A DNA stretch of 64,000 nucleotides. Origin: Hygrophila difformis. Its lineage: Eukaryota; Streptophyta; Magnoliopsida; Lamiales; Acanthaceae. The notes under the pieces are model-generated. The model did no database searches. It worked only from the letters and a program-made list of their open reading frames with translations, and was not told where the DNA came from. Location: the NCBI GenBank assembly GCA_030278955.1, contig JAOANR010000003.1:54718902-54782901 (forward strand), written 5' to 3'. Made by a program: the position numbers and the translations under genes. Shown one piece after another: positions 22,563-32,990 of this stretch. Position 1 is the first letter of the stretch, and every line of letters begins with the position of its first letter.

Positions 22563-23177
22563 ATTATTATGGACAGAAAAAACAGAATTTGCAAAAGCTA
22601 AGAAACAAAGTGTTTGTTTAGTGCAAGAATGAATGAATATAGACAAGCATGAATGAAGCATCCAGTTAAGTTTACGTTGGTCTCTTGTCATATCACATAA
22701 TTAATGCACTAACGGGACACTAAAGTTGGACGACGACCGGGTAAACCTTTTGTAGTTCAAGCCAATAATGTTCATAATGATATGTCAAATTGGCAACTAC
22801 GGAGTATGCGACTTATATTACTGATTTTCTTACAACTTTTGTTAACGATGTTCATTTCTAGAAGGGGCAGTTTTTTAAAATTTAATTCCACTTTCATCCA
22901 TTCGTGTCCTCATTCGTAATCCCCCATTGACATCCATTTCAAATGTTTGGGGAAAGTAATAAAAAGGGCCATTACAAGGAGTCTATTCCACTTTTAGGCC
23001 ATTATAAGTTGAATTTCCAGAATTAGGCCATTACAAACACATGTTGAATGAAATTAAGCCATAAGGACCAATTTGAAAATTAATTAATTCCCAACAACTT
23101 TTTCTTTCTTTCATTAAAACCCCAAGAAAGTTTGACTTTATTTACTTTAGTCCTTTGTCAATATACTTAAGTTTTCA

Positions 23178-23187
23178 CTATATAAAT
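23178..23187 (+). promoter_or_regulatory. TATA box before pararetroviral primer site
   Basis: CTATATAAAT lies 24 bp upstream of the tRNA-Met primer-like site at 23211. It could be the pregenomic RNA promoter of the integrated virus, but the distance is much shorter than in CaMV-type viruses, where several hundred bases separate the two. Confidence 0.4.
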
Positions 23188-23390
23188 GACACCCAATGCG
23201 CTTAAAAAATTGGTATCAGAGCCTAGGTTTTATTGAAGAACATATTAATTATATTATTTATAATATTTTATTTCTTAATGGAGAAGATTTAATTATTTAA
23301 TGGATTCAATTAATTTGAAACCCACAAGTTATTTCCAAATTTTGGAAATAAAAAATAGAAAATTCCAAAGGAATTTCTTGAACTTGTCCC

Positions 23391-23813
23391 ATGGACAAGA
23401 TATTATCAAAATCAGTTTCTTTCCTAAAAATGAGAGGAACGGACTGGAAAGAAATTGATCCGGATAGCTCTAAGTTATCAAAAGACTTAAGAGAAATCCA
23501 AAAGACGATTCAAGATTTTGGTAACCGGGTATTAATTATACCTGGGAAAATAGATAACTTGAATCAGACAACAGATGAGATCTTGAAAGTATTTCAAGAT
23601 CTAAAGAAAGAAATTTTGAATCTGAAATTTGACATTTCGGATATCAAGAAAAGGCAGAAGGATATTCCTGGATCTTCCAAGAATAACCAAGCCAATATTA
23701 GAGATGCATTCGGACCAGTACAAGCTTTACATCAAAAGGGTAAAGCAACTATGGTTCCAAAGCAGAAATCACAAGAAGAGCTTATGATCGATCTCCTGAA
23801 AACAGTCGAATGA
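23391..23813 (+). CDS. caulimovirid ORF1, 140-aa coiled-coil protein
   Basis: An intact 140-codon frame starting 162 nt after the primer site. The middle (about residues 25-90) is heptad-like with many Leu/Ile/Lys/Asp, consistent with a coiled coil; there is no cysteine or membrane segment. Its stop overlaps the next ORF's start as ATGA at 23810, a coupling typical of caulimovirids. It may correspond to a virion-associated or unknown ORF1 protein; no sequence match is claimed. Confidence 0.6.
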   Translation: MDKILSKSVSFLKMRGTDWKEIDPDSSKLSKDLREIQKTIQDFGNRVLIIPGKIDNLNQTTDEILKVFQDLKKEILNLKFDISDIKKRQKDIPGSSKNNQANIRDAFGPVQALHQKGKATMVPKQKSQEELMIDLLKTVE

Positions 23814-25257
23814 GTGTTTCCAGGGCAGATCTATCAGATCTACAAGAATTAGCAGAATCATTTTCCCAACTTGGGATTATGGATCTGGTTAATGTAAAAC
23901 CCAATGAAGTCCTTCAATTGGGTTATGCGGAAGGATCAGGATCCAACATGACCCACGATGGACCGCCTGATGTTCCAATGAGAGAAAGTACAGACTTATA
24001 CATGAACAGGTATCCTGAGGTGCATCGCAATGCAAGACGAAACCCAGGACGGAACCCAAGTAGAGCACCAGAATCCACACCGTGGGCCAAGACGATGTTA
24101 CAACCATTAAATCCATATGGCATAACACTAAACCTCGACTTATCAACTTCCGAAACATCGAATACCTGATCGATGAATGGGTAGCTTCAATGAAGATTGC
24201 AATAACCACCCTGGAACTCGATAAAGAAAACTTTGTCAGATTAATAGAGCTGAGTCTCGAAGGATCGGCAAAGCTGGGCTGGAAAAACTCCACGGCTGCT
24301 TTAAAGGAGCAAATACTCGAAGGAGAATCCAAAAGCACAATCTGCGAAAGGTTTGGCCTCTTATTCAAAACCCATTTTGTAGGAGATGGTTATTTTGAAG
24401 AACAGAGAACATAAAAAATCAAAGTCTATACCCAAGCACTGTTGGGTATGGAGTTAAGAAGTATTTGCGCAGTAGACGAATATATCTACTAGTTTCGTAA
24501 ATACTATTTTCGGAGTGAAATGACAGCTGAAGTAGCATGTCCCATGTTCTTTGCAAAGATCTGCAGCCCATGGAGAGAAATGTTGATCCAATCGTACACA
24601 GTACCCCCTGGTACAGTGGACTCAATAGCTCGAAGAATGTCCTTCTTAAAGGATAAGCTCAGAGAATGGTGTCAACAGGCAGCAGCCCAAAAGAACATCA
24701 AGAGACTAAGAGGTAAAATAAAAAGAACTCCTCTTTGCTGTGAAAATAAAGATTTTCCAACAATTATAGGAGAATCAGGAGAAAAGAGGAAAAAGAAGAA
24801 GAGTCGGGGCTCATACAGTAGGAGTTTTAGAAGACCTCCATTCCAAAGAAGAAGAGCATGGTGGTCCCAGAGCAAGGCCAGATCATACAAAACTGGACAA
24901 AGAACGGGAACGACGAAGAGTTCATCCCAAGGTTCAACTAGCTCAGCAGCAAGGAGCACGGGGAGAACGACGTCCAAGAGAACATTCAGACGAGCCCATA
25001 CCCGAGCCAACGAAAGTTTCAAGGACTGCAACTGTTGGAAGTGTGGAGCCAGAGGTCATATCTCACCCGATTGCCCTCAGAATCGTGAGGTACGAATGTA
25101 CGAAGCCACGGAGGATATCGTGGAAGCAGTCTACCATGGAAAGCTGGTACCAGTCTATCAGTTTGAGGACATCCCCTCGGATGAAAGCATCTACGAGGAA
25201 GAATTAAGAAGTGACTCGGACTCATATTCAGATGGATCTTCAACCGAGTCTAACTGA
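23810..25257 (+). pseudogene. caulimovirid capsid protein region, broken
   Basis: The frame opens at 23810, shifts to another frame between 24082 and 24169, then has stops at 24412-24414 (TAA) and 24490-24492 (TAG) before running open from 24520 to 25257. The C-terminal third has a basic, Arg/Lys/Ser-rich stretch (about 24780-25020) followed by a CCHC zinc knuckle, CWKCGARGHISPDC, and an acidic tail (EEELRSDSDSYSDG). A basic region plus CCHC followed by an acidic tail is characteristic of caulimovirid coat proteins, which package the pregenomic RNA. Confidence 0.8.
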
Positions 25258-26459
25258 AGAAGACAGGATTCAGACCACTGAAAACCTGTCTGGATTCTTT
25301 TCAAGGATGACGATCTCGAATCGAACCATGGAAAGAATAATGCGACAAGATTCTAACCTCAGCCCATATGACGGATTCAGAATTGGCGGGATTGGACGAG
25401 TTCTTAATCAGATGGGACTCAACCAGAGAAGACATAACATCATCTACAAGGTAAGTGCAGGTGAGTTTGCAATTCCTATGGAACTTACTTGTAATGTTAT
25501 GGATATGCAATTAATTCCTAAAGAAGAAATTCTTGAGGAATTAAGCAGAATGAAGGAGGAAATCGCCATTACTATGAAATGGATCCACATAGGAGCCATT
25601 GAAGTAGTAATTAAGGCAACCTTCAAAGAAGGACTTTGATTCTGAATTGCATCTATCAGTCACTGATAGAAGAATCAATAACCTTAGAGATGGTCTTCTT
25701 GGAACTATGGTAGGAAATTTATATGCTGGGAAGTTAATGTTTGACATACATCCCAGAATTTCCTATAACTTAGCTGACCAAGATTTTAGTAGAGTTCTAA
25801 CCCTTCATCAGGATTTTAAAAGAAAAGATCTGATGAAAGAAGGGAACATGCCATATTCTATAACTTATAGAATCTCTTATGCACTTTCCAATAGTCATCA
25901 TTCTGACTTATTTCTCAGGAAAGAACATATAGAAATTCCTAGAATTTTCAAGGAATTTGCTAAAGTCATGACTCCAAATCCTACCCAGATTCCAAGGTTA
26001 GGAGGAGTAGACATACAAATAAGAGATCATCCAATTCTAGACAGATCAACGAGTGCTAGAATTGAGTACGCAAGCCGTATGTCTTTTTCGGAAGACAGAA
26101 TTATGGCATATAAAGGGAAGGAGTTCATCAAAGATCTAACTCCTCAATCCATTGGGGTAGATAATATAAAGATAAAATGCCCTGAAGGATGGAAAGAAAT
26201 ACGAGTAATATTCGACATCACTGAAAAGATTAACCGTTTTCCATGTGATGACTTATACTACTTGCAGCAGCCATCAATTGGAACCTATGAAGGAACAATT
26301 GAAATTGCAGGACACGAGATCAGAGTCTTAGGCACCGCCGGAAAAGACAATGGGGTTATGATTTTGGGATTAAGTTTTCTCGAAAATCATAAACCATGGG
26401 TAACAAAGGATAATGGTATAGAATTTAATCTGAAGGGTCACACCATCAGAATTAAATGA
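25211..26459 (+). pseudogene. caulimovirid movement protein region, frameshifted
   Basis: The first part is in the frame 25211-25639; the rest continues in another frame from about 25635 to 26459, so one frameshift lies near 25630. The second part contains TDRRINNLRDGLLGTMVGNL and SYALSNSHHS, wording typical of caulimovirid 30K-type cell-to-cell movement proteins. Its stop overlaps the next start as ATGA at 26456. Confidence 0.75.
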
Positions 26460-27801
26460 CAAGTCCATTCTCCATTTATATCTCAGTAGGGATAATATAT
26501 GAAGAATATAAGTCAGAATATTTCGCAGCTTATATTGATTCAGGATCAGGTATTTGCACGGCAAAACCAAGAGTTTTCCCTAGCGAAGCTATGGAATCAT
26601 TACCCATTATTGCAGGAAGAGATTTTTCCCAAAAAATCTTAGTACTAAATAAGGGTATTCGACAAGCCAATATCATGATTGGAGGAGCATTTGGTACACC
26701 TTGGTATAAGGTAAAAACGCCTCCTATTTACTTTCATGACACAGGAGCGGATATTTTGTTAGGGAACAATTTTATACAATCCTTTACAAAATATGTTCAA
26801 GATAACAAAAGAAATTTGTTAATATTTACCACAAGTTGTGGAAATGAGATACAGGTGTTGCGCAGGGAAAAGGCATTCAACAGGTTAATGCCTATATTAT
26901 TTCGCAGCAAACGTGGTGATAATGATGCCAAACTAACCCATCCAAAAATGCAGGATAAAAGAAAGTTTGGTAAGGCTTTGTTGTCTTTTAGACAGCAAGG
27001 ATTTGATGAAGCTTCTATTGAGGAAATTATAAACCTCAAAGAAGCAATGCAGGAAAAGAAGTCATTAAATATAACTTCACTAGACATTGATGGGGAAACT
27101 AAATTGTCCCTCGAAAATGTCAAAAGACTTATCCAGAGAAACTTTAACGAGGATCCTCTGGCATGGTGGGATAAAAACAAGATCGAAGCTACTCTACAGG
27201 TAAAAGAACAATATAAATATGAGTATGTTCGATACAAACCCATCTTAATGAATATGCAGGATAAGAAAGATATGCAGCAAATTATCAAGGAGCATATTGA
27301 TCTTAAACTCGTCGAGCCTGGAGTCTCAACTTATAGTAGCCCTGGATTCTTGGTAAGAAACCACGGTGAAATAAAGAGAGGAAAACCCAGGTTGGTAATA
27401 AACTATCAAGGTATTAACAAAATAATACAGTTTGATGGTTATTACATTCCGAGTAGAGAACACTTAATTGATTGCATCAAAGGTGCTAAAGTGTTTTCTA
27501 AATTTGATTGCAAATCTGGTTTCTATCAGATTAAGATGGAGAATGAGTCGAAGAAATTTACAGCATTCTCCACCCCACAAGGGCAATATATTTGGAATGT
27601 TATGCCAATGGGGCTTTCTAATGCCCCTCAGATATTCCAAAGAAAGATGGATAATCTATTTAAGGATTATCTAGAGTTTATGTTCGTCTACATAGATGAC
27701 ATTCTGATTGCATCTCGAAATATTAAAGAGCATATTAAACATCTTGAAATATTTTCTGATGCATGTCACAGGGAAGGTCTAGTTCTCTCTGAGAAAAAGG
27801 C
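26456..27801 (+). pseudogene. caulimovirid aspartic protease-reverse transcriptase, truncated
   Basis: The N-terminal part carries an aspartic protease site, YIDSGSG (near codons 26-32). The second half is a reverse transcriptase with KPRLVINYQGIN, FSKFDCKSGFYQIKM, MPMGLSNAPQIFQRKM and the catalytic VYIDDILIASRN. Viral sequence ends at 27801 after LVLSEKKA; the remaining 18 codons to the stop at 27856 are read-through into an inverted LTR. The thumb, RNase H and any transactivator ORF are absent. Confidence 0.85.
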
Positions 27802-28102
27802 TGAAACTTTTGACAATTTCCGCACACGAGTATTTTCTAAAATATCTCAGGTTTGAATTTATTAAGAGAAAAGAGTTATGATTCATGGGAAAGGGGTTTA
27901 AGGATATATTTCACTTTTTACTACTCATGTGGGGTACTCCGATTTCAAACTGCGCGGTGGACCTCCATGGCATGAAACTTTTGACAACTTTCACGGTGCA
28001 GCCGGGATAGATAGTTCAATCTTGACCTTCAGTCTGTCACACTGAAGGTCCCTGGCAGTTTGCATCATGAAATTTATCATAATTTCATGTCATGAAGATT
28101 CG
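27802..28102 (-). mobile_element. 3' end fragment of an Athila-type LTR, inverted
   Basis: It begins TGAAACTTTTGACAATTTCC, the reverse complement of an Athila LTR 3' end (compare 3678 backwards and 32829 backwards), and continues with matching landmarks such as 'aaggatatat', 'actactcatgtgggg' and 'ttcagtctgtcac'. It is cut at 28102 by the insertion of the next element. It marks the insertion point of a minus-strand Athila in the pararetroviral RT. Confidence 0.85.
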
Positions 28103-28457
28103 TGATAATGGCCAGAAATGACCATTATTTTCAATCCATTTCCGTGTCTTAAACGGGCATTTGATCGCATTCCGGTCTTACATTAAGTAAGAAAGCAGTC
28201 GAATTGGACTGATTTATGCATAATTGTAAAAATAATAAGCTGGTGTGAAAAAGGCATAAATATGTAGTTTTATTACATATTTATGTTAGAAAAATCCAAA
28301 AACATGAGAAAAAGAAATGAAAAGAAAAAGGAATGAAAAGAGGGGCAAAAGAATAAAGCAAGCCCACAAAATACAAAAAGATGGGAAAAAGAGAGAAAAG
28401 CCCACAAAAAAAACGTTTTCGGCCCATCTGGCCCAATTCAGCAGGCCCAGGAAAACC

Positions 28458-28690
28458 TTTGTCGCGGAAGCTCCTTTGTCGCGATGCATGGTTCCGCGAC
28501 AAAGGAGGGTTCCGCGACCAAGCAGCCCAGATGAAGAAGGAAACCAGCCAAGCCCTTTGTCGCGATGGCATGCTCCGCGACAAAGGCATATTCCGCGACC
28601 AAGACACCCAATTAGAGACACCAGACCCAGTCGAGAAGCTTTGCCACATGCAGTGTGTTCCGCGACCAAACTTGATGCTCCGAGACAAAG
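28458..28690. repeat. CGCG palindrome cluster 1 (5' LTR)
   Basis: Spaced copies of TTTGTCGCGG/A and its complement CCGCGACAAAG, arranged as inverted pairs around short spacers. They lie 70 bp upstream of a canonical TATA box. The copy in the 3' LTR (about 43720-43970) has one extra 15-base unit. Confidence 0.85.
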
Positions 28691-28759
28691 CTGTGATGTG
28701 TGTGATGTCTTAAGACACAATGGGCTAGAATCAAGGCCCATGGGCTTAGGGTTACACTT

Positions 28760-28768
28760 CTATAAATA
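28760..28768 (+). promoter_or_regulatory. TATA box of the Athila LTR
   Basis: CTATAAATA followed by a purine-rich start region; the same box recurs in the 3' LTR at 44038-44046 and, on the - strand, in the inverted LTR near 62947. It lies directly downstream of palindrome cluster 1. Confidence 0.6.
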
Positions 28769-29389
28769 TGAGGTGTTTCCCATGAGCTAGAGGTTGGAAT
28801 TTTGTTGATTAGAGCTCTCTTGAAGGCAAGCAGTAGGAGTTCTCTCTTAGGTAGTGTAGTTTAGGTTTATTTTCATGTATTATTTAATTTTTGCTCTTAG
28901 TTTAGTTTAGTTTAGTGTTTTTACTGTTCACAGTTATCTAGATAGCCACTTTTATACCATGTTTTGGTTTCTAAACTCTTGTTTTAGGGTTTGTAATACC
29001 CAAATCATGGGTATTAACAACACCCCTTCAATAATATGGGAAAACATTCATCATTTGTGTCCCAAATCATGAAATGGGTCTCACACCCCATGGATTTATG
29101 CTTTATTTTTCATTTTGGGGTCACTTGACCCCCATTATGCTATTTTTATGTTTACTGTTTGCATTTTATGGATGATGCTATGTATTTGAGTGTGGTCAAA
29201 CCCTAGATTAGGACTCTTGCTTTATTTTTTTAAAATTCTGTCCAGTTTTGTTTAAGCATGTTCTTCCTTATTTTGAATGTTTCTTGTTTGTTTTTAGCTT
29301 AGAATAGCTTTTTGATCTGAAATAGGGTGAGATCACGCTGTTTGCATGCCACTGTTCATTTCTGCTTTTTCTGACTCCTGTCCTGAACC

Positions 29390-29935
29390 GCCTTTGTCGC
29401 CAACCGCCTTTTGTCGCGGAACCACGTTCCGCGACAAAATGGTCGTTCCGCGACAAAGGTGTCTAAAGACACTTGTCTTCATAATTTAAAACCCTTTGTC
29501 GCGGAACACCTTGTCGCGGAACCACGTTCCGCGACAAAACTTTCCATGCATAGCGACAAAGGAGCCAAACTCTTGCATTTTGTCGCGGAATAATCTTGTC
29601 GTGGAACCACGTTCCGCGACAAAATCTCATTCTGAGACAGAAAAATTATGCCATGTTCCTTATTCTTTGAACACTTTGTCGCGGAACACCTAGTCGCGGA
29701 ACCACGTTCCGCGACAAAATTTTCCATGCTTAGCGACAAAGGTTCAAATGCTTTAAGAATTTTCTGAAAATCCTTTGTCGCGAAACACTCTTGTCGCGGA
29801 ACCACGTTCCGCGACAAACTCTTGCTTAGCGACAAAGAAGCATTATGCTGCCAAAAATTCTAAAAACTTGTCGGGATACCCATGTCGCGGACCTCGGTCC
29901 GCGACAAAATTTATGATATCGCGACAAAGATTCCC
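29390..29935. repeat. CGCG palindrome cluster 2 (5' LTR)
   Basis: At least five inverted pairs with half-sites TTGTCGCGGAACCACG and CGTTCCGCGACAAA, spaced by unique stretches of 40-70 bp. A TATA-like TATTTAAT follows within 20 bp (29941-29948). The copy in the 3' LTR (about 44672-45190) has lost one 15-base unit. Confidence 0.88.
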
Positions 29936-32829
29936 TTCTCTCTATTTAATCTCAAACAATCTTCATTCTCTTCCTATATTATATTGCAACACTCACATCA
30001 TAGCCCCACGGGTTAAGGTGTAACATTCTAGAATTGCAATATAGGGTGTTATGCTGCCCAAATTTTGATTCTCCATTTTCATTGCTTAACTGATTGAACC
30101 CTTGACCCATTAATGATTAAAGATTGAGATTAGCAATAATCAAACATCAATAATCATCATGATTAAAGGACCTTTGTTCAATTGCCAGTAAAATACTCCT
30201 CTATAAACAAAATCTTGATGATTTAAACAGATAATCCGGACTGTAATTAATTATGGTATGAAGGATCATTTAAGACCATCAATTGTGGACCCAATCCACA
30301 ACCTTGCATGAGAAACCAATGTCTCTCATACAAGGAATCTTCTTTTATTTCTTATTGATTTTGTCTTTGCGTGTTGTGTGGAACAATTAGTAAAGAATGC
30401 ATCAGACTAATGTTGGCGGGTATTCCCTCATGGATAACTAGCTCGTATTCTGGGTATTAATTACTAAGTGTTATTTTGCATGGTCTGGATGGCTGTCAGT
30501 GGAAGCCTTGGCGGTTCGCCCATCCGGGGCTATAATAGCTGCTCGGCTGACTTCCACCCAGATACAGTTTTATTTTTCTTATCTTAATTTCCAAACCCAA
30601 ATTCCAATCTGTAATGAGAGTCAGTTGGCATCAGTCAATGCTAACTGACGATCATTATAGAAGGGAAGCATGTAGGTTTTTATCCGAATTCACAGACAGT
30701 GGAGACCCAACTGGTATTGACACTACCATTATAGGGTCTAAGCTGTCTAAATTCGCTCCATCCGAGTAATTGGGAAATTGGACAGTAGATGTTTACAGTC
30801 CACCTGATTATTCTGCCATTACTTTGGTCTCCTGACCACTTCATATCTGTGTTTCACCTTCTGTCTAGACCCACATCTATATTCTGGGTCAATTAATTTT
30901 ACACGTCCCTATATCCTTATGCATGATAATATTATGTATTATTGTGGTCTGTAATTATTTTGGGATCCTTCCCTTGGACAATAGAAGTCTAGATCTTAAA
31001 TAGATATTGCTTAGTAAATTTCCAACAAAAATCTCTTTATAAAATCCGGATCTGAGTAAGGGATAAATTCCTCAGTCATGACTAATTCATATTCTGTCAA
31101 GGGTTGTATTTTGGGAGATTAAAAACAGATTCAGCGATTAGGTCTCGCTTAGACTGAAAGGGTCTGTGTTTTAACTGAGAATCTAGTACCTGTTTAGGGA
31201 ATGATTTTCAAATCCATTATTTTCCAAAATTGCTGTTTGTTGGAAATCTAGGATTGCATACTACACCGAGATGGGGTCCACTTGGACTCAAATACAGTGC
31301 AGTAAATAATCTTAGAGGAACATCATCCAGGCCTTGGTTATTTTCTAAGATAGGGTTGAGTTTTCTTTCAACTACTATCCTCTTCTGCCAAAGCCTATTT
31401 TTGAGTCCCGAGTGAGTGCATCCGGAACGAACTAAATCATTAGTTCGTTTCATTAGTTTGTATCTCATAATCACCCGGAAGGAAGTGAACACACTAGTGG
31501 TTCACCAAGAGCCGGGAATTCTTGATCCATACCCAATCATCTTGAATGGGTGCTGTCTTTCACTACCAGGGTCAGATTTTCAAAACCTCCGAGTGATAGG
31601 TTTTAAATGCTTTCTTTACTGCTTTCTTTTAAATGCTTTCGTTAAAGGTCACTCGGTTGTATTGAGAGTTGCGTAACTGCTACTAGGATTGATAGTTAAG
31701 GGATAGTTTAGGGCTTAATTAGAATCTTTGGGTGTGACATGGGAGAATGATAGTAGTACTTGGCATTTCAATAAATGATATGTCGGGTGTTGCTTTTCCA
31801 CCATAGATGAAGTAACACACCCAGGCCAGGGCAGTTACGAATCTGTGGTATCTTAGAGTTTGTGGTCTTAAGAACATGTAAACTCATATTGTAAGTACCT
31901 GTCTGTTAAAGGGAAGGCATAATTGAGAGCATGAGAATTAGCTATCTGATAGAATTATCCCAAACAAAGATCTGTGTATAAAAATGGAAGTTTAATACTG
32001 CTATATCTAAATCTTGTCCAATTTTCATTCTTTTCTTCCTGTCCCTTCTGTCTACATTGTGATTCAGCTTCATGGCTAGCACAATGTAAATTTTCCCTAC
32101 TTTCATAGATAATGTTTATCGCATGTTTTAGAATAACTTTACCCGCTTTCTAGAACAGACTTATTCGCTTTGTAGAGTAATTTAAATGCTTTTGTAATCT
32201 AGTTTAAATTCATTCAGTAGTTATTAATCATTTTTCAAACCCATTGAGCAATACGAATGGAAAATCTAGTAAAACGACGTGGGCCCTGCTTCTATCGCAC
32301 ATCCTCCAGTGAACGATCCGGTCTTACTATAAATTACTGCAATTTTTGACACCGTGCGCTTTCGGGCCACAGTTTCTTAAACACGAGCAATAAAAACATG
32401 ACTACTTATAAATATATCCCTAATCACAACCCCGCCATCATAAATTGGTTTCATTAAATGAACTCTAAACCAGGATCATGATTTTTCGGAAAATACTCAT
32501 GTGTGGGAAATTGTCAAAAGTTTCATGGCAGGGAATCTTATGGCAAGAATTGATGAGAAGTATCACGGCACATATGCCGGGGACCCTCAGTGTGACAGGA
32601 TGAAGGTCAACCTATCCCGGCTGTACCATGAGACTTGTCAACAGTTCATGACAGAGAGGACCACAGCGCCATTTGAAATTAAAGCACCACACTTTAGTAA
32701 TAAAAAGAATAACAATCTTGAGATATATATCCCTAAACCCCTTCCCGTGAATCATAACTCTTTTCATTTAATAAATCTAACCTGGTATATTTTAGAAAAT
32801 GCTCGTGTGGGAAATTGTCAAAAGTTTCA

Positions 32830-32847
32830 TGGCGCCGTTGCCGGGGA
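32830..32847 (+). other. primer-binding site, tRNA-Asp type
   Basis: TGGCGCCGTTGCCGGGGA, complementary to the 3' end of plant tRNA-Asp including CCA, abuts the LTR end. It is the standard Athila primer site. Confidence 0.92.
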
Positions 32848-32990
32848 GGATGCAGCGCCGTTTTATTAAGAGAAATACATTCCTCATTGCTCCTAGAATA
32901 GTCTATACATATAATTATAAATATTCATCTTCAGAACCAATTCTAACCTGGGGATTGTACAGGTACTGTCATCATTGAAGCCGTTGTTCT

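Larger units (their letters stand above)
23211..27801 (+). mobile_element. endogenous caulimovirid (pararetrovirus), decayed and truncated
   Basis: It begins at a TGGTATCAGAGCCTAGGTT primer-binding site complementary to initiator tRNA-Met, followed by a leader and four coding blocks: a coiled-coil ORF, a zinc-finger capsid block, a movement protein block and protease/reverse transcriptase. There is no LTR and no integrase. The order capsid, movement protein, polymerase and the ATGA overlaps between ORFs recall cavemovirus/solendovirus-like members; the genus is an inference. Lesions: at least three frameshifts, two in-frame stops, and loss of everything after the RT palm, where an inverted Athila LTR begins at 27802. 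It cannot be active as it stands. Confidence 0.85.
28103..32829 (+). repeat. Athila 5' LTR, 4727 bp
   Basis: Starts TGATAATGGCCAGAAATGAC and ends AAAAGTTTCA just before the primer site. It contains two modules made of a CGCG-palindrome cluster followed by a TATA-like box (28458-28690 with CTATAAATA; 29390-29935 with TATTTAAT). Near the 3' end the motif GTCAAAAGTTTCATGGC occurs at about 32513 and 32817 and degenerately in between. Small ORFs in it (for example 28281-28790 on both strands) are palindrome-derived and not genes. Confidence 0.9.

Noticed and set aside
29390..29935. Possible CRISPR-like array of palindromic repeats with unique spacers
   Set aside because: Eukaryotic LTR context, irregular spacing, changing repeat length, no cas genes; these are promoter-proximal palindromes of a retrotransposon.
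28281..30023. Many overlapping ORFs (60-157 codons) on both strands with Ser-Arg-Asn-x-Val-Pro-Arg-Gln and Val-Ala-Glu-x-Gly-Ser-Ala-Thr-Lys repeats, recurring at 43.5-45.3, 39.3-39.8, 61.6-62.3 and 63.2-63.4 kb
   Set aside because: They are translations of the CGCG palindromes in different frames; the same motif gives similar peptides on both strands, and the frames shift between copies.
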